DNA of 64,000 nucleotides from Svornostia abyssi (GTDB lineage: Bacteria > Actinomycetota > Thermoleophilia > Solirubrobacterales > Solirubrobacteraceae), in NCBI GenBank assembly GCA_024666565.1, contig CP088295.1, positions 2,542,001 to 2,606,000 on the forward strand, written 5' to 3'. Made by a program: the position numbers and the translations under genes. The notes below the pieces were generated by a model. The model had not been told where the DNA came from, made no database searches, and saw nothing but the letters and a program-made list of their open reading frames with translations. Shown here piece after piece: positions 1 through 9,805 of this stretch. Numbering within the stretch: position 1 is the first letter of the stretch; the number at the start of each line of letters is the position of its first letter.

Positions 1-1
1 C

Positions 2-151
2 ACGCTGCTGCCCGTCTTGAACGCCGCGATCGGCGAGGCGCTCGGCGCGCACCGCCCGCCGCGCGCCACCGCGCAGGTCGTCGCGCTCCCGGGCGGCGCC
101 GCGCTGGCGGTCGACGCGCTCGCAGCCCGCACCCGACCCATGGAGGCCTGA
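2..151 (+). CDS. RidA/YjgF-like protein, C-terminal end only
   Basis: The window opens inside a gene whose last 49 codons read LLPVLNAAIGEAL near the start and AQVVALPGGAALAVDALAA near the end. That pattern, a helix ending in an R-P-x-A-T segment followed by a hydrophobic strand and a small-residue 'DALAA' end, is typical of the RidA/YjgF/Rid family of small trimeric imine/enamine deaminases. Rid proteins often sit in pyrimidine, purine and hydantoin catabolic operons, which fits the dihydropyrimidinase downstream. The stop lies 3 nt before the next start, so it is the first visible gene of that operon. Only the C-terminus is present, so the subfamily cannot be assigned. Confidence 0.6.
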   Translation, partial: TLLPVLNAAIGEALGAHRPPRATAQVVALPGGAALAVDALAARTRPMEA

Positions 152-154
152 CCG

Positions 155-535
155 ATGGCGAAGATCGAGCGCGAGTTCCACACCCCGACGAACCCGTGGA
201 TCGACCGGTCGCCGGGCAACGACGCGCAGGTCCTCAGCGTCGACGAGGAGACCGGCGCGTTCACGCGCCTCTCCCGCCTGGCGCCGCACACCGACACCTC
301 CCCGCAGGGCGAGCAGGTGCACGCGTGCTGGGAGGAGGTCTACATCGTGAGCGGCACGATCTACGACATCGGCCTGGACCAGTGGTTCGAGGCCGGGCAG
401 TACGCGGTGCGCCCGCCCGGGATGAAGCACGGCCCGTGGAAGGCGGGACCCGAGGGCACGGTGATGCTCGAGTGGCGCTACGCGCTGACCGACGACCGCG
501 AGCGCCTGCCGCGCGACCACTACGAGACGCCGTGA
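155..535 (+). CDS. small cupin-domain protein
   Basis: A 126-residue protein with a single cupin barrel. The metal-site motifs are recognisable around HACWEEVYIVSG (residues 50-61) and in the downstream RPPGMKHGPW segment (residues 87-96), where the conserved G, P, H pattern of the second cupin motif is present. It has no signal peptide, so it should be cytosolic. It overlaps the next start (GTGA) and follows the RidA-like gene by 3 nt, so it belongs to the catabolic operon. Single cupins in such operons are often isomerases, hydrolases or dioxygenase-like enzymes acting on a small ring-opened intermediate. The reaction cannot be read from the sequence. Confidence 0.8.
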   Translation: MAKIEREFHTPTNPWIDRSPGNDAQVLSVDEETGAFTRLSRLAPHTDTSPQGEQVHACWEEVYIVSGTIYDIGLDQWFEAGQYAVRPPGMKHGPWKAGPEGTVMLEWRYALTDDRERLPRDHYETP

Positions 536-936
536 CCGAGCCTGCCGACATCGTGCGGGCCTGGGTCGACGCGATCAACGCGCGGGACTTCGACGCCTTC
601 GACGAGCTGTTCGCGCCGACGTACGTCAACCATCACCGCCCGTACGCGCAGGACGACGGCGTCGCCGGCGTGCAGCGGTTCTTCATCGCGCTGTGCGACG
701 CGCTGGACGGCTTCTCGTACGACATCGAGACGCTGCAGGCCGACGGCGAGACGGTGCGCGTCCGGCTGCGCGGCGAAGGGGTGCACACGGGGGAGGTCCT
801 CGGCCTGGCGCCCACCGGCGAGCCGGTCGAGGTGACGGTCACGCACATCTACCGCGTGGCGGACGGGCGCATCCAGGAACGCTGGGGCGATCCCGACGAC
901 CCGTTCGCGATCCGTCCGCTCGAGGCCCGCGCGTGA
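532..936 (+). CDS. SnoaL-like / NTF2-fold ester cyclase family protein
   Basis: A GTG start overlapping the cupin stop (GTGA) gives a 134-residue protein. It begins with the helix IVRAWVDAINARDFDAFDELF, followed by an NHHRPY segment and a long beta-sheet half ending ITHIYR-like ('VTHIYRVADGRIQERWGDPDD'). This is the usual layout of SnoaL-like polyketide-cyclase/NTF2-fold proteins. The tail 'DGRIxExW' is characteristic. It again overlaps the next gene by GTGA, so translation is coupled. Its role in the operon is unknown: the fold carries isomerases, dehydratases and non-catalytic ligand-binding proteins. Confidence 0.78.
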   Translation: MTEPADIVRAWVDAINARDFDAFDELFAPTYVNHHRPYAQDDGVAGVQRFFIALCDALDGFSYDIETLQADGETVRVRLRGEGVHTGEVLGLAPTGEPVEVTVTHIYRVADGRIQERWGDPDDPFAIRPLEARA

Positions 937-2382
937 GCGCGACGCTGCTCGCCGGCGTCCTGCTGGCCAACGGGTCGCGTGCGGACGTGGTGCTGCGCGA
1001 CGACACGATCGCCGCGGTCGCGATGCCGGGCACGGTGGCGGCGGACGGCGCCGCGCGCGTCGACGGCGCCCGCCGGCTGCTGCTGCCCGGCCTCGTCAAC
1101 GCCCACTTCCACTCCAGCGAGAACTGGTTCAAGGGGCGCTTCGACCGGCTGCCCCTCGAGCCGTGGATGCTCTTCAGCTACCCGCCGCTGCTCGCCCCCC
1201 GAGCAGACCCCCGACGAGGTCTACCTGCGCACGCTGCTCGGCGCGTGCGAGCTGCTGCGCGGCGGCTGCACGACCGTCGTCGACTTCCTCTACGAGCTGC
1301 ACGGCTTCACCGGCGCGACCGTCGACGCCGTCGTGCGGGCCTATCGCGACGCGGGACTCCGAGCGCTCGTCGTGCTCGGCATGGGCGACCTGGCGTGGGC
1401 CGAGACGGTGATCCTCGACGAGACCCGGCTCGGCGCCCGCGCGCGGGACGCGCTGGCCACGGACGCCCCGCCCAGCTGGGAGGAGTGGGAGGGCTTCGCA
1501 CGGGACATGGTGGCCGCCCACCACCGCCCGCAGGACGGGATCGCGATCGGGCTCGGGCCGTCCGGTCCGCAGCGCTGCAGCGAGGCGATGCTCGCGGGCT
1601 GCACGGCGCTCGCTCGTGAGCTGGAGCTGTGCGTGCACATCCACGTGCTCGAGACGCGCATGCAGGCCGAGACCGGCATGCGCCGCTGGGGCACGACGCT
1701 GCCGGCACGGCTGGACGAGATCGGCTTCCTGGGCCCCGAGGTCTGCTTCGAGCACGCGATCTGGCTGACCGGCGACGACGTCGCGCGCATGGCCGGACGT
1801 GACGTCCGGGTGGCCCACAACCCGGTGAGCAACCTCAAACTCGGCAGCGGGATCTGCGACGTGCGTGCCCTGCGCGGCGCGGGCATCAGCGTGGGCCTGG
1901 GCACGGACGGCGCGTCGTCGAACGACGGCAGCGACATGCTCGCGTGCGTGAAGACCGGTGCGCTGCTGCACCGCGGGCCCGACACCGACTTCGAGAGCTG
2001 GCTCGGCGCCGCGGACCTCTGGGACATGGGGACCTGCGGCGGCGCGGCGGCCACGCCCTGGGACGGCGCGCTCGGGCAGATCGAGCGCGGTGCCGCGGCG
2101 GATCTGCTGCTGCTCGATCTCGACCATCGGGCGTTCACGCCGTTGCACGACCCGCTGCGCCAGACCGTCTTCACCGCGCCCGCGGGGGCGATCACGGATG
2201 TCTTCGTCGCCGGCCGGCGGGTGATCGCCGACGGGGCGATCGCCGGATTCGACGAGCGCGCGATGCTCGCGGACGCCCGCGACGCGGGCCGCGCCGTCAC
2301 CGCGCGCTTCGCCGCCGCCGACGCGCTGGCCGACGAGCTCATGGACGCGGTGACCGCCGGCTGGCGGGCGGTGGCGGCATGA
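933..2382 (+). CDS. metal-dependent amidohydrolase (cytosine deaminase/TrzN-like), frameshifted
   Basis: Read with one base removed from the C6 run at 1195-1200, this is a roughly 482-residue amidohydrolase-superfamily enzyme. The N-terminal metal motif is NAHFHS (HxH), the next His lies in CVHIHVLETR, another in CFEHAIWL, and the metal Asp lies in GLGTDGASSN. The 'HNPVSNLKLGSG' segment is typical of the cytosine deaminase/chlorohydrolase/8-oxoguanine deaminase branch, so deamination of a ring carbon is the likely chemistry. A GTG start overlaps the SnoaL-like stop, and the stop overlaps the M20 start (ATGA). As sequenced the frame breaks before the catalytic region is complete. The conserved protein on both sides of the homopolymer argues for a sequencing error. 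Confidence 0.82.
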
Positions 2383-3609
2383 CCGCGGTCGCCGAGCGCA
2401 TCGCGGCGACCGCCGATCGGCTGGCGGCGCCGCCGTTCTCCGACCGCGACGACGCGGTGAGCCGCCACGCCTTCACCCCCGGCTTCACCGCAACGATCGA
2501 CCACGTGGCGGCCGCGCTCGCCGCGGCCGGGCTTGCCCCACGGCGCGACCCGGTCGGCACGCTGTGGGCGGATCGCGGCGCGCCGGGTGCGCCGCGCGTC
2601 GGCGTGGGCTCACACCTGGACAGCGTGCGCCGGGGCGGGCGCTGGGACGGCGTCCTCGGGGTGCTCGTGGCGCTGGAACTCGCGCGGGCCGGGACGACCC
2701 TGCCGCTGCGCGCCGTCGCCTGGGTTGAGGAGGAAGGCGCCGGCTTCGGCCAACTGCTGCTCGGCAGCCGCATCTGCGCCGGCGACGTCGGCGCCGCGGA
2801 GCTGGCGTCGACGGTGCGGTCGCTCGACGACGGCCGCCCCTTCGCCGACCACGCGCGTGACGCGGGCCTGGCACCGGAGGACTGCGAGCAGAGCGCCGAC
2901 ATCCTCAACGGCATGGCGGCGTGGATCGAGCCCCACATCGAACAGGCCCGGGTGCTGGAGGACAGCGGGGCGCGGCTCGGCGTCGTCGACGCGATCGCGG
3001 GGTTCGTGCAGGCCGACCTGCACATCACCGGGCGGGCCGACCACGCGGGGGCGACACCGATGCGCCTGCGCCACGACGCCGGGCTGCTCGCCGCGGAGGT
3101 CATGCTCCGGCTCGAGGACCTCGCACGGGCGAGCGACGGCGCCGTGGTCGGCACCGTGGGGGACGTCGCGCTGACGCCGGGCGCGGTGAACGTGGTCCCG
3201 GGAACGGCGCGCATCAGCCTGGACGTGCGCGGCCGTGACGACGCGGCGGTGGGGGGAGGTCCTGTGCGCGCTCCGCACCTTCGCCGCCGAACGGGCGGTG
3301 GTCCGCGGGTTGGAGTGCACGTACGCCGAGCGGTCCCGCCAGCCCGCCACCGCACTCGACGCGGGCGTCGCCGACGCGCTCGCCGACGCCGCACGCGCTG
3401 AGGGGGCCGAGCCGCTGCGGCTCGTCTCGGGCGCGGCGCACGACACGATGGTGCTGGCACCCCGCGTGCCGAGCGCCATGCTCTTCATCCCGTGCGCGGG
3501 AGGCGTGAGCCACGACCCTGCCGAGGCCGCCGACCCCGACGACGCGGCCCTGGCTGCACGCGTCGTCGCCCGCGCGGCACGTGACCTGATCGGAGCCCAG
3601 CATGGCTGA
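2379..3609 (+). CDS. M20 family amidohydrolase (N-carbamoyl-amino acid / allantoate hydrolase type), frameshifted
   Basis: The protein is about 409 residues if one G is removed from the G6 run at 3251-3256. The zinc ligands typical of M20 amidohydrolases are visible in GSHLDSV and in WVEEEGAGFG, and the substrate-site segments NGMAAWIEPHIEQ and ITGRADHAGATPM match the beta-ureidopropionase / L-carbamoylase / allantoate amidohydrolase subgroup. The last conserved His falls in SGAAHDTM, after the frameshift. These enzymes hydrolyse N-carbamoyl amino acids to amino acid, CO2 and ammonia, exactly the product class of the dihydropyrimidinase encoded two genes later. It overlaps both neighbours (ATGA upstream, ATGGCTGA downstream). 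Substrate choice among the three activities is not decidable here. Confidence 0.85.
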
Positions 3610-4229
3610 CCCGTCCACCGGCAACGGAGGGAGCCGCGGCATTCGCCCGGCGACGGAGGAGGCGGTCTTCGCCGCCACGCTCGACGCGCTCGCCGACGGC
3701 GGGTACGGGGCGCTGACCATCGAGGGCGTCGCCGCGCGCTCCGGCGTCGCGAAGACGACGATCTACCGGTGGTGGCCGAGCAAGGCGGCGCTCGTCATCG
3801 ACGCGATTGCGCCGGTGTTCGAGTCGGTCAACCCGGTGGCCGGCGCCGCCGGGCGACGACCTGCGGGCCGACCTGCTCGCTGCCGTGCGCCGCGTGATCG
3901 ACGGCTTTCAGGCACGCCTGGAGGGCGTGGTGATCGCCGGGCTCGTCGCCGACCTGGCCCGCGATCCCGAGATGGCCGAGGCCTACCGCGAGCGCATCGT
4001 CCGGCCCCGGCGCGCGGCCGTCACCGCCCTGCTCGAGGAGTGGCAGGACCGCGGCCGCATCCGTGCGGACGCCGATCTCGAGGTGCTCCAGGACCTCTAC
4101 GTCGGCCCCATCTACTACCGCTCGCTCGTCACCGGCGCGACCGTCGATGACGCCTACGCCGACGCGCTCGTCGACGCGCTGCTGGCCCATGCCGCCCTGC
4201 CCACCCCGACTCCCGAGAACCGACCATGA
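3602..4229 (+). CDS. TetR/AcrR family regulator, frameshifted
   Basis: The N-terminal helix-turn-helix reads AVFAATLDALADGGYGAL, then VAARSGVAKTTIYRWW, the signature TetR DNA-binding domain (about residues 18-65). The ligand/dimer domain continues in another frame from DDLRADLLAAVRRVIDGF to the end. Removing one G near 3840-3842 joins the two into one protein of about 208 residues. The gene is embedded between the M20 and dihydropyrimidinase genes with start/stop overlaps on both sides. It is therefore probably the local repressor of this operon, released by a pathway intermediate; that is inference. Confidence 0.82.
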
Positions 4230-5632
4230 ACGACACACTGATCAAGGGCGGCCGCATCATCACCGCCACCGACGATTACCACGCCGATGTCCTGCTCAGC
4301 GCGGGCCGCATCGCGCTGATCGGCGAGGAGCTGGACGTGCGCGCCGATCGGGTCATCGACGCGCGCGGGCAGTACGTCATCCCCGGGGCCGTCGACATGC
4401 ACACGCATCTGGAGATGCCGTTCGGCGGCACGGTCACGTGCGACGACTTCACCACCGGTACGGTGGCCGCAGTGCACGGCGGCACGACCGCCGTCGTGGA
4501 CTTCTGCATCCAGGAACGCGATCAGTCGCTCCCCGACGCGCTGGCGACCTGGCACGAGAAGATCGAGCGCTGCCGCCCGCTCGCCGACGTCGGCTTCCAC
4601 CTCGCGGTGACGGACCTCACCGATCCCGCGCGCCTGGAGGAGCTCGCCGCGTTGCCCGAGCACGGGGTTACGTCCATCAAGCTCTTCATGGCGTACAAGG
4701 GCGCGATCATGGTGGACGACGAGACGTTGTTCCGCACGATGCAGGTCGCGGGGCGGACCGGCAGCGTGGTGATGGTGCACGCCGAGAACGGCGACGCGAT
4801 CGACGTGCTCGTCCGCGAGGCACTCGCCGCAGGCAACACCGACCCGATCTGGCACGCGCGCACCCGGCCGCCGATCACCGAGGCCGAGGCGACGAGCCGG
4901 GCGATCGACCTCGCGGCGCTGGCCGACTGCCCGCTGTACGTCGTCCACGTCTCCTGCGCCGAGGCGCTCGCACCGGTGCAGCGCGCCCGCGCCGCCGGGG
5001 CCGCCGTGTGGGCCGAGACGTGCAGCCAGTACCTGTACCTCGACGAGACGTACCTCGCGCGCCCGGACTTCGAGGGCGCCAAGGCGGTGTTCACGCCGCC
5101 CGCGCGCGAGGCCCACCAGCAGGAGGCGCTCTGGCGCGGCCTGGAGACCGGCGTGCTCTCGGTCGTCTCCAGCGACCACTGCGCGTTTCGGTTCGCCGAC
5201 CAGAAGGCGCTCGGCCGCGGCGACTTCTCGAAGATCCCCAACGGCGCGCCGGGCATCGAGGACCGCGTCGAGCTGCTGCACGAGACGGGCGTGCGCAGCG
5301 GCCGCCTCACGCTCAACCAGTGGGTGGAGCTGACGAGCACCGCGCCTGCGCGCCTGTTCGGCATGCCGGCCAAGGGCACGATCGCGGTGGGGGCCGACGC
5401 CGATGTCGTCGTCTTCGATCCGGAGCGCACACGGACGATCAGTGCTGCGACGCACCATTCGGCCGTGGACTACAACCTGTACGAGGGCACGGCTGTGCGC
5501 GGCGGGCCGAGCGCCGTGTTCGTCCGCGGCACGCTCGTGGTGCGTGACGGCGAGCTGGTCGGTGAGCCCGGGACGGGACGGTTCGTGGCAAGGGAGCGCT
5601 TCGGCGCGGGCGCCGCGCTCACCGCCGCCTAG
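4226..5632 (+). CDS. hydA: dihydropyrimidinase / D-hydantoinase
   Basis: A 468-residue protein with every expected motif of the cyclic-amide hydrolases. There is an HxH (H59, H61 in DMHTHLEMP), the lysine that becomes carboxylated (K152 in SIKLFMAYK), metal histidines in VVMVHAEN and LYVVHVSC, and the catalytic Asp in SSDHCAF. The diagnostic stretch GRGDFSKIPNGAPGIEDR identifies dihydropyrimidinase/hydantoinase rather than dihydroorotase. It opens 5,6-dihydropyrimidines (or hydantoins) to N-carbamoyl products, which the upstream M20 enzyme would then cleave. It is the last gene of the operon, starting inside the TetR stop (ATGA). Length and motifs are full, with no frameshift. Confidence 0.92.
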   Translation: MNDTLIKGGRIITATDDYHADVLLSAGRIALIGEELDVRADRVIDARGQYVIPGAVDMHTHLEMPFGGTVTCDDFTTGTVAAVHGGTTAVVDFCIQERDQSLPDALATWHEKIERCRPLADVGFHLAVTDLTDPARLEELAALPEHGVTSIKLFMAYKGAIMVDDETLFRTMQVAGRTGSVVMVHAENGDAIDVLVREALAAGNTDPIWHARTRPPITEAEATSRAIDLAALADCPLYVVHVSCAEALAPVQRARAAGAAVWAETCSQYLYLDETYLARPDFEGAKAVFTPPAREAHQQEALWRGLETGVLSVVSSDHCAFRFADQKALGRGDFSKIPNGAPGIEDRVELLHETGVRSGRLTLNQWVELTSTAPARLFGMPAKGTIAVGADADVVVFDPERTRTISAATHHSAVDYNLYEGTAVRGGPSAVFVRGTLVVRDGELVGEPGTGRFVARERFGAGAALTAA

Positions 5633-5638
5633 TAGCCG

Positions 5639-7441
5639 CTACGCGCCGACCGCCTCCGGCCGCGCCTCGCGCGCCGCCGCCTCGGCCTGCTCGAGCTGCG
5701 CCTCGACGAGGTCGAGGCCGGAGTCCCAGAAGCCCGGGTCGGCGAGGTCGATGCCGACGATCTCACCGAGTTCCTCCGGCGACTTCGACCCGCCCGAGGC
5801 CAGCAGCTCGAGGTACGCCGGCACGAACGCCTCGCCGCCCTCGGTGTAGCGCTGGTAGATCGACATCGCCAGCAGCTGGCCGTAGGCGTACGCGTAGACG
5901 TAGCCCGGCGTGTTGATGAAGTGCGGGACGTACGACCACCACGTCCTGTAGCCGTCGGTGATCTCCACGCTGTCGCCGAGCATCTCGGCCTGCGACTGCG
6001 CCCACAGGCCGCTGAGGTCGTCGACGCTGAGCTCGCCCTGCTCGCGGCGAGCGGTGTGGGCGAGGTGCTCGTAGTGGTTCATCGCGCACTGGCGGAACAC
6101 CGTGGCGATCGACCCCTCGATCGACTCGGCGAGCAGCGACAGGCGCGCCTCGGGATCCGGCGTGCGGTCCAGCAGGCGGCCGAAGACGAGCGTCTCGCCG
6201 AACACCGACGCCGTCTCGGCCAGCGTCAGCGGCGTGTGCTGCTCGAAGATGCCGCGCGGGCGGGCCAGCGCCGCGTGCACGCCGTGGCCGAGCTCGTGCG
6301 CGAGCGTCAGGACGTCCCGGCGCCGCGACGTGTAGTTGAGCATCACGTACGGGTGCGCGCTCGGGACGGTGTACGCGCAGAACGCGCCGCCGCGCTTGCC
6401 GGGGCGCACGGGGGCGTCGATGTATCCGCCGGTGAAGAACGACTCCGCGGTCTCGCCGAGCGACGGTGCGAACGAGCGGTACGCGTCGAGGACGATGTCC
6501 TTCGCCTCGTCCCACGGGATGTTCTCGTCGTCGGCAGCGACGACGGCGGCCATGCGGTCGTAGTCCTTGATGCGCTCGACGCCCAGCAGCTTGGCCTTCA
6601 GCGAGTACCAGCGCCGGGCGATCTCGTACCGGTTGCGCACGGCGTCCAGCAGCGCCTGCACGGACTCGTCGCTGGCCTCGTTGGCGAGGTTGCGGCTGGC
6701 GATCCACGACGGGTACTTGCGCAGCCGGTCGTCCGTGGCCTTGTCGGCCATGAGCGTGTTGTAGATGAACGCGCGGGTGCGCAGGCCGGGGGCGAGGGTC
6801 TCCGTCACGGCCTCGGCGGTCGTGCGGCGGACCTCGCCGTCGGGGGACATGAGGCGGGACAGCGCGACGTCGAGCGCCACGGGCTCGGCCTCGCCGGGCA
6901 GCGGGACGGTGAGCGCGGAGACCTGCTCGCCGAACAGGCGCGCCCACGCGCTCGATCCCGTGACGCCCTTCTCCGTGAGGATCTTCTCCTCGGGCTCGGT
7001 GAGGAGGTGCGGGCGGTAACGGCGGGCAGCCTTGAGGTGGTGACGGGCCTTCTCGACACCCGGGGCGGCGAGCAGGACGTCGGCGCGCGCGTCGTCGAGC
7101 GCGGCCCATTCGAGGTCGAAGAACAGGAGCTTCGTCTCGATCTGCGCGCCCTGCTCCTGGACCTTCTGCAGGAGCGCCCCATTCGCCGGGTCGCTCGTGT
7201 CGGTGCTGAACCGCAGCATCGCGTAGTTGCCCGCGCGCCCGATCTTGTCGCTCAGCTCCTCCATCGCCGCGACGGCGGCCGCGAGTCCCGCTTCGTCCAG
7301 CTCGGCGACCTTGCCCGCGTAGGCCGCGGCGAACGTGTCCGCGAGCTCGGCGGCCTCTCCGAGGAGCCGCAGCGCGCCGGCTTCGCCCTCTCCGTAGACC
7401 AGCGGTTCGAGATCCCAGGCGACGTCGGCGGCTTCAGGCAT
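5639..7441 (-). CDS. pepF: oligoendopeptidase F, M3 family metallopeptidase
   Basis: A 600-residue M3B metallopeptidase. The zinc site is LAHELGHGVHA (HExxH), with the third ligand Glu a short distance on in LAETASVFGE, and the family 'HYEHLAHTA' and 'FINTPGYVYAYAYGQLLA' segments follow. These cytosolic enzymes degrade 7-17 residue peptides. The start at 7441 (MPEAADVAWDLEPL) is chosen because family proteins begin with a 'WDLsPL' motif and the upstream extension is low-complexity. The gene is convergent with the dihydropyrimidinase, whose stop lies only 6 nt away, and divergent from the secreted glycosidase-like gene. Confidence 0.93.
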   Translation of the reverse strand: MPEAADVAWDLEPLVYGEGEAGALRLLGEAAELADTFAAAYAGKVAELDEAGLAAAVAAMEELSDKIGRAGNYAMLRFSTDTSDPANGALLQKVQEQGAQIETKLLFFDLEWAALDDARADVLLAAPGVEKARHHLKAARRYRPHLLTEPEEKILTEKGVTGSSAWARLFGEQVSALTVPLPGEAEPVALDVALSRLMSPDGEVRRTTAEAVTETLAPGLRTRAFIYNTLMADKATDDRLRKYPSWIASRNLANEASDESVQALLDAVRNRYEIARRWYSLKAKLLGVERIKDYDRMAAVVAADDENIPWDEAKDIVLDAYRSFAPSLGETAESFFTGGYIDAPVRPGKRGGAFCAYTVPSAHPYVMLNYTSRRRDVLTLAHELGHGVHAALARPRGIFEQHTPLTLAETASVFGETLVFGRLLDRTPDPEARLSLLAESIEGSIATVFRQCAMNHYEHLAHTARREQGELSVDDLSGLWAQSQAEMLGDSVEITDGYRTWWSYVPHFINTPGYVYAYAYGQLLAMSIYQRYTEGGEAFVPAYLELLASGGSKSPEELGEIVGIDLADPGFWDSGLDLVEAQLEQAEAAAREARPEAVGA

Positions 7442-7580
7442 GTCCCGAGAATACGAAAGCCGAGACACCGTTCGGGCACCTTGACCGCAACCTCGGCGCC
7501 GGGGCCGCGTTGGAGGAGGTGAGGCCGGCATCGCTCGCCGGTCTCGCTGTCCCTGACTCCGACGCCGGGAGGCCTCCTCC
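7442..7580. promoter_or_regulatory. divergent intergenic region
   Basis: This 139-nt gap separates the divergent pepF and secreted glycoside-hydrolase-like genes and must hold both promoters. A purine-rich ggaggaggtgagg tract lies at about 7512-7524, too far from the GTG at 7581 to be its own ribosome-binding site. No clear operator or hairpin was seen. Confidence 0.4.
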
Positions 7581-9000
7581 GTGCGCCGCGCCCACCTCTG
7601 CCTGTCCCTGCTCGCCGTGCTCGCGGCGACGCTCGTCCTGCCCTCCGCCGCGTCCGCGCGCTCGACGCAGTCCACGCTCTTCGAAGCGCCCCGGGAGTTG
7701 CTTGGTGACGACCCGGCGCTGCGCGCGTCCACGGCGCAGGAGGTCAAGGGCCTGGGGGCCGACTGGGTGCGGATCATCCTGTACTGGAACGCCGCGGCGC
7801 CCGATCCGGGCGGCACGTCGGTCCCGGCGTTCGACGAGCGCAGCCCCGCCCGGCTACCCGGGGCTCGCCCGGTACGACGCCGCCATCGTCGCCGCGCGTG
7901 CGGCAGGCCTCCGCGTGCTCGTCACCGTGAGCGGCCCGGTCCCCCGCTGGGCGACCGCGGGCAAGCGCGACCAGCGCACCCGTCCGAGCGCCACGCGATT
8001 CGGCCGCTTCACCGAGATGCTGGCCCGCCACTACGGCACGCAGGTCAGCGCGTGGTCGGTGTGGAACGAGCCGAACCATCCGCAGTTCCTGCTGCCGCAG
8101 TTCACGAAGCGGGGCACGACGCGCGAGTACACCGCAGCGAAGCTCTATCGCCAGCTCTTTCAGCAGGGCGAGGCAGGCCTGACGAAGGGCGGGACGCGCG
8201 CACCGGTGCTGCTCGGGGAGACCGCGCCGCGCGGCACCGCCACGGCCGTTGCGCCGCTTGCCTTCCTGCGCACCGCGCTGTGCCTGAATGCGCAGTACAA
8301 GAAGCGCAGCAGCTGCGGTCGCCTCAAGGCCGACGGCTACGCCCACCACGCGTACACGACGCGCGGCGGCCCGTTCTTCACCCCGCCCGCGAACGACGAC
8401 GTCACCATCGGCGTGCTGTCGCGACTGAACAGCGCGCTGGCAAAGGCGGAGAAGGCGAAGGCACTGCCGAGCGGCACCGACGTGTGGCTCACGGAGTTCG
8501 GCATCCAGTCGTGGCCGGACACGCGGCTCGGCGTCAGCCCGCAGCAGCAGGCCGAGTACCGGTCGATCTCCGAGCAACTCGCCTACCGCAGTGGGCGGGT
8601 CCGGATGTTCAGCCAGTACCTCATGCGCGACGACCTGCCGCGCCCCGGCAGCGAGATCCAGCGCTACAGCGGCTTCGAGTCCGGGCTGCGCGGCCACGGC
8701 GGCGATGCCAAGCCGTCGTACGAGGGGTTCCGCCTGCCGCTGGTGGCCACGCGGGGCGGGCGCGCGACGACGCTGTGGGGCGTCGTCCGGCCGACGACGC
8801 GCGGGACCAGCGTGACGATCGACTACCGCAACGGCAGCCGCGGTTCCTGGCGCCGGCTGAAGACCGACCGCTCGAACACGCGCGGCGTGTGGAGCACGAC
8901 GACCAGCGCGTCGACATCGCGCCAGTACCGCGTGCGCTGGACCGCGCCGGACGGGACGACCTTCACCGGGCCGCCGACGCGCTCCTACCGCGCGCCGTAG
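7581..9000 (+). CDS. secreted glycoside-hydrolase-like TIM-barrel protein, frameshifted
   Basis: The N-terminus (residues 1-26, an RR pair, a leucine-rich core and ASA-RS) is a Sec/Tat-type signal peptide. The mature part is a TIM-barrel glycosidase-like domain: WVRIILYWNAAAP, then RVLVTVSGPVPRW, a proton-donor motif SVWNEPNHPQF and a nucleophile motif VWLTEFGIQSWP. This is the arrangement of clan GH-A enzymes such as GH39-like proteins. A C-terminal beta domain with RQYRVRWTAPDG follows. One C must be removed near 7849-7851 (gcccgg) to join signal peptide and catalytic domain. Solirubrobacterales encode many such secreted proteins, but the substrate is unknown. Confidence 0.75.
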
Positions 9001-9765
9001 TCAGCGGCGCGGGCGCAGCGCGTACGTGAGGCGGCGCACGGGCGCCGCGTCCAGCGCCGCGTGCAGTTCGTCCTCGGAGGCGAACGCGGCGCCGGACAGC
9101 AGCCGACCCTCGGCGTGCACCGTGACGGTGTCGGTGACGAACGGCCAGGGCTCGATCGAGTGCCCGCCGCCGAGGTCGTCGGCGACGAGCCGGAGGTCGG
9201 TCACGCCGCCGCTCGCCGTCGGAACCTCGCGCTGGGTGTACGGCGCCCAGTCGAGACAGAGGGCGAGTGAGAGCGCGTCCCACGTCCACACCAGGCGCTG
9301 GTTGCGTTCGATCTCGTGCGCGTCGCGGCCGAGCGCGCGGGCGAGGCGGTCCTGCAGTTCACGCTGCTCGGCGAGGAACGCGCGGACATCGTCTGCGTCG
9401 GCGGCGGGCAGTGCGTCGAGGTCGCGGAAGCGCTGCAGCGCCGTCCCGTGCATCGAGCACAGCAGCGCGGCGTACGTGCTCTGGCTGAGCAGCTTTCCCG
9501 GCGCGGCCCGCCACAGCGCGAGGTGCGTCGCGACCGGCAGGTGGAGGAAATCGCGGGGCCGGCCGGTCTCGCCGTCCAGCGTGGGGCGCAGGTCCCATTC
9601 GGCCATCCCGACGTCGTGCTGCTCGGCGGCGAGGCAGACGTCCTCGCGTGGGACGACGGCGCCGAACTCGGCGTTCCCCCAGACGCGGGCGAGCTGTCCG
9701 CTGATCCACGCGTGGGAGGCCTGCCCGATCGCGAGCAGGCCGTCGTCGGTCGGGCGCAGGAGCAT
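9001..9765 (-). CDS. DUF3891 family protein
   Basis: A 254-residue soluble protein recognised as DUF3891 by its start MLLRPTDDGLLAIGQASHAW, the EQHDVGMAEWD motif (about residue 48), which looks like a metal- or substrate-binding HD-like pattern, and later LALCLDW and tryptophan-rich beta segments. The start at 9765 is used because the family begins at this methionine and upstream codons are low-complexity. No function is established for the family. It is convergent with the secreted glycosidase-like gene, with directly adjoining stops. The 40-nt gap before the PDGLE gene suggests it may be read with the Co/Ni transport genes. Confidence 0.82.
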   Translation of the reverse strand: MLLRPTDDGLLAIGQASHAWISGQLARVWGNAEFGAVVPREDVCLAAEQHDVGMAEWDLRPTLDGETGRPRDFLHLPVATHLALWRAAPGKLLSQSTYAALLCSMHGTALQRFRDLDALPAADADDVRAFLAEQRELQDRLARALGRDAHEIERNQRLVWTWDALSLALCLDWAPYTQREVPTASGGVTDLRLVADDLGGGHSIEPWPFVTDTVTVHAEGRLLSGAAFASEDELHAALDAAPVRRLTYALRPRR

Positions 9766-9805
9766 GGGACGCAGTCTCGCGGCTGCGCTCGACCGATGCC
9801 GCGGT

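Noticed and set aside
5921-7522. A 533-codon plus-strand frame across the peptidase gene
   Set aside because: It is antisense to pepF, whose HExxH and full-length homology are clear. The translation is Arg/Val-rich with no motif.
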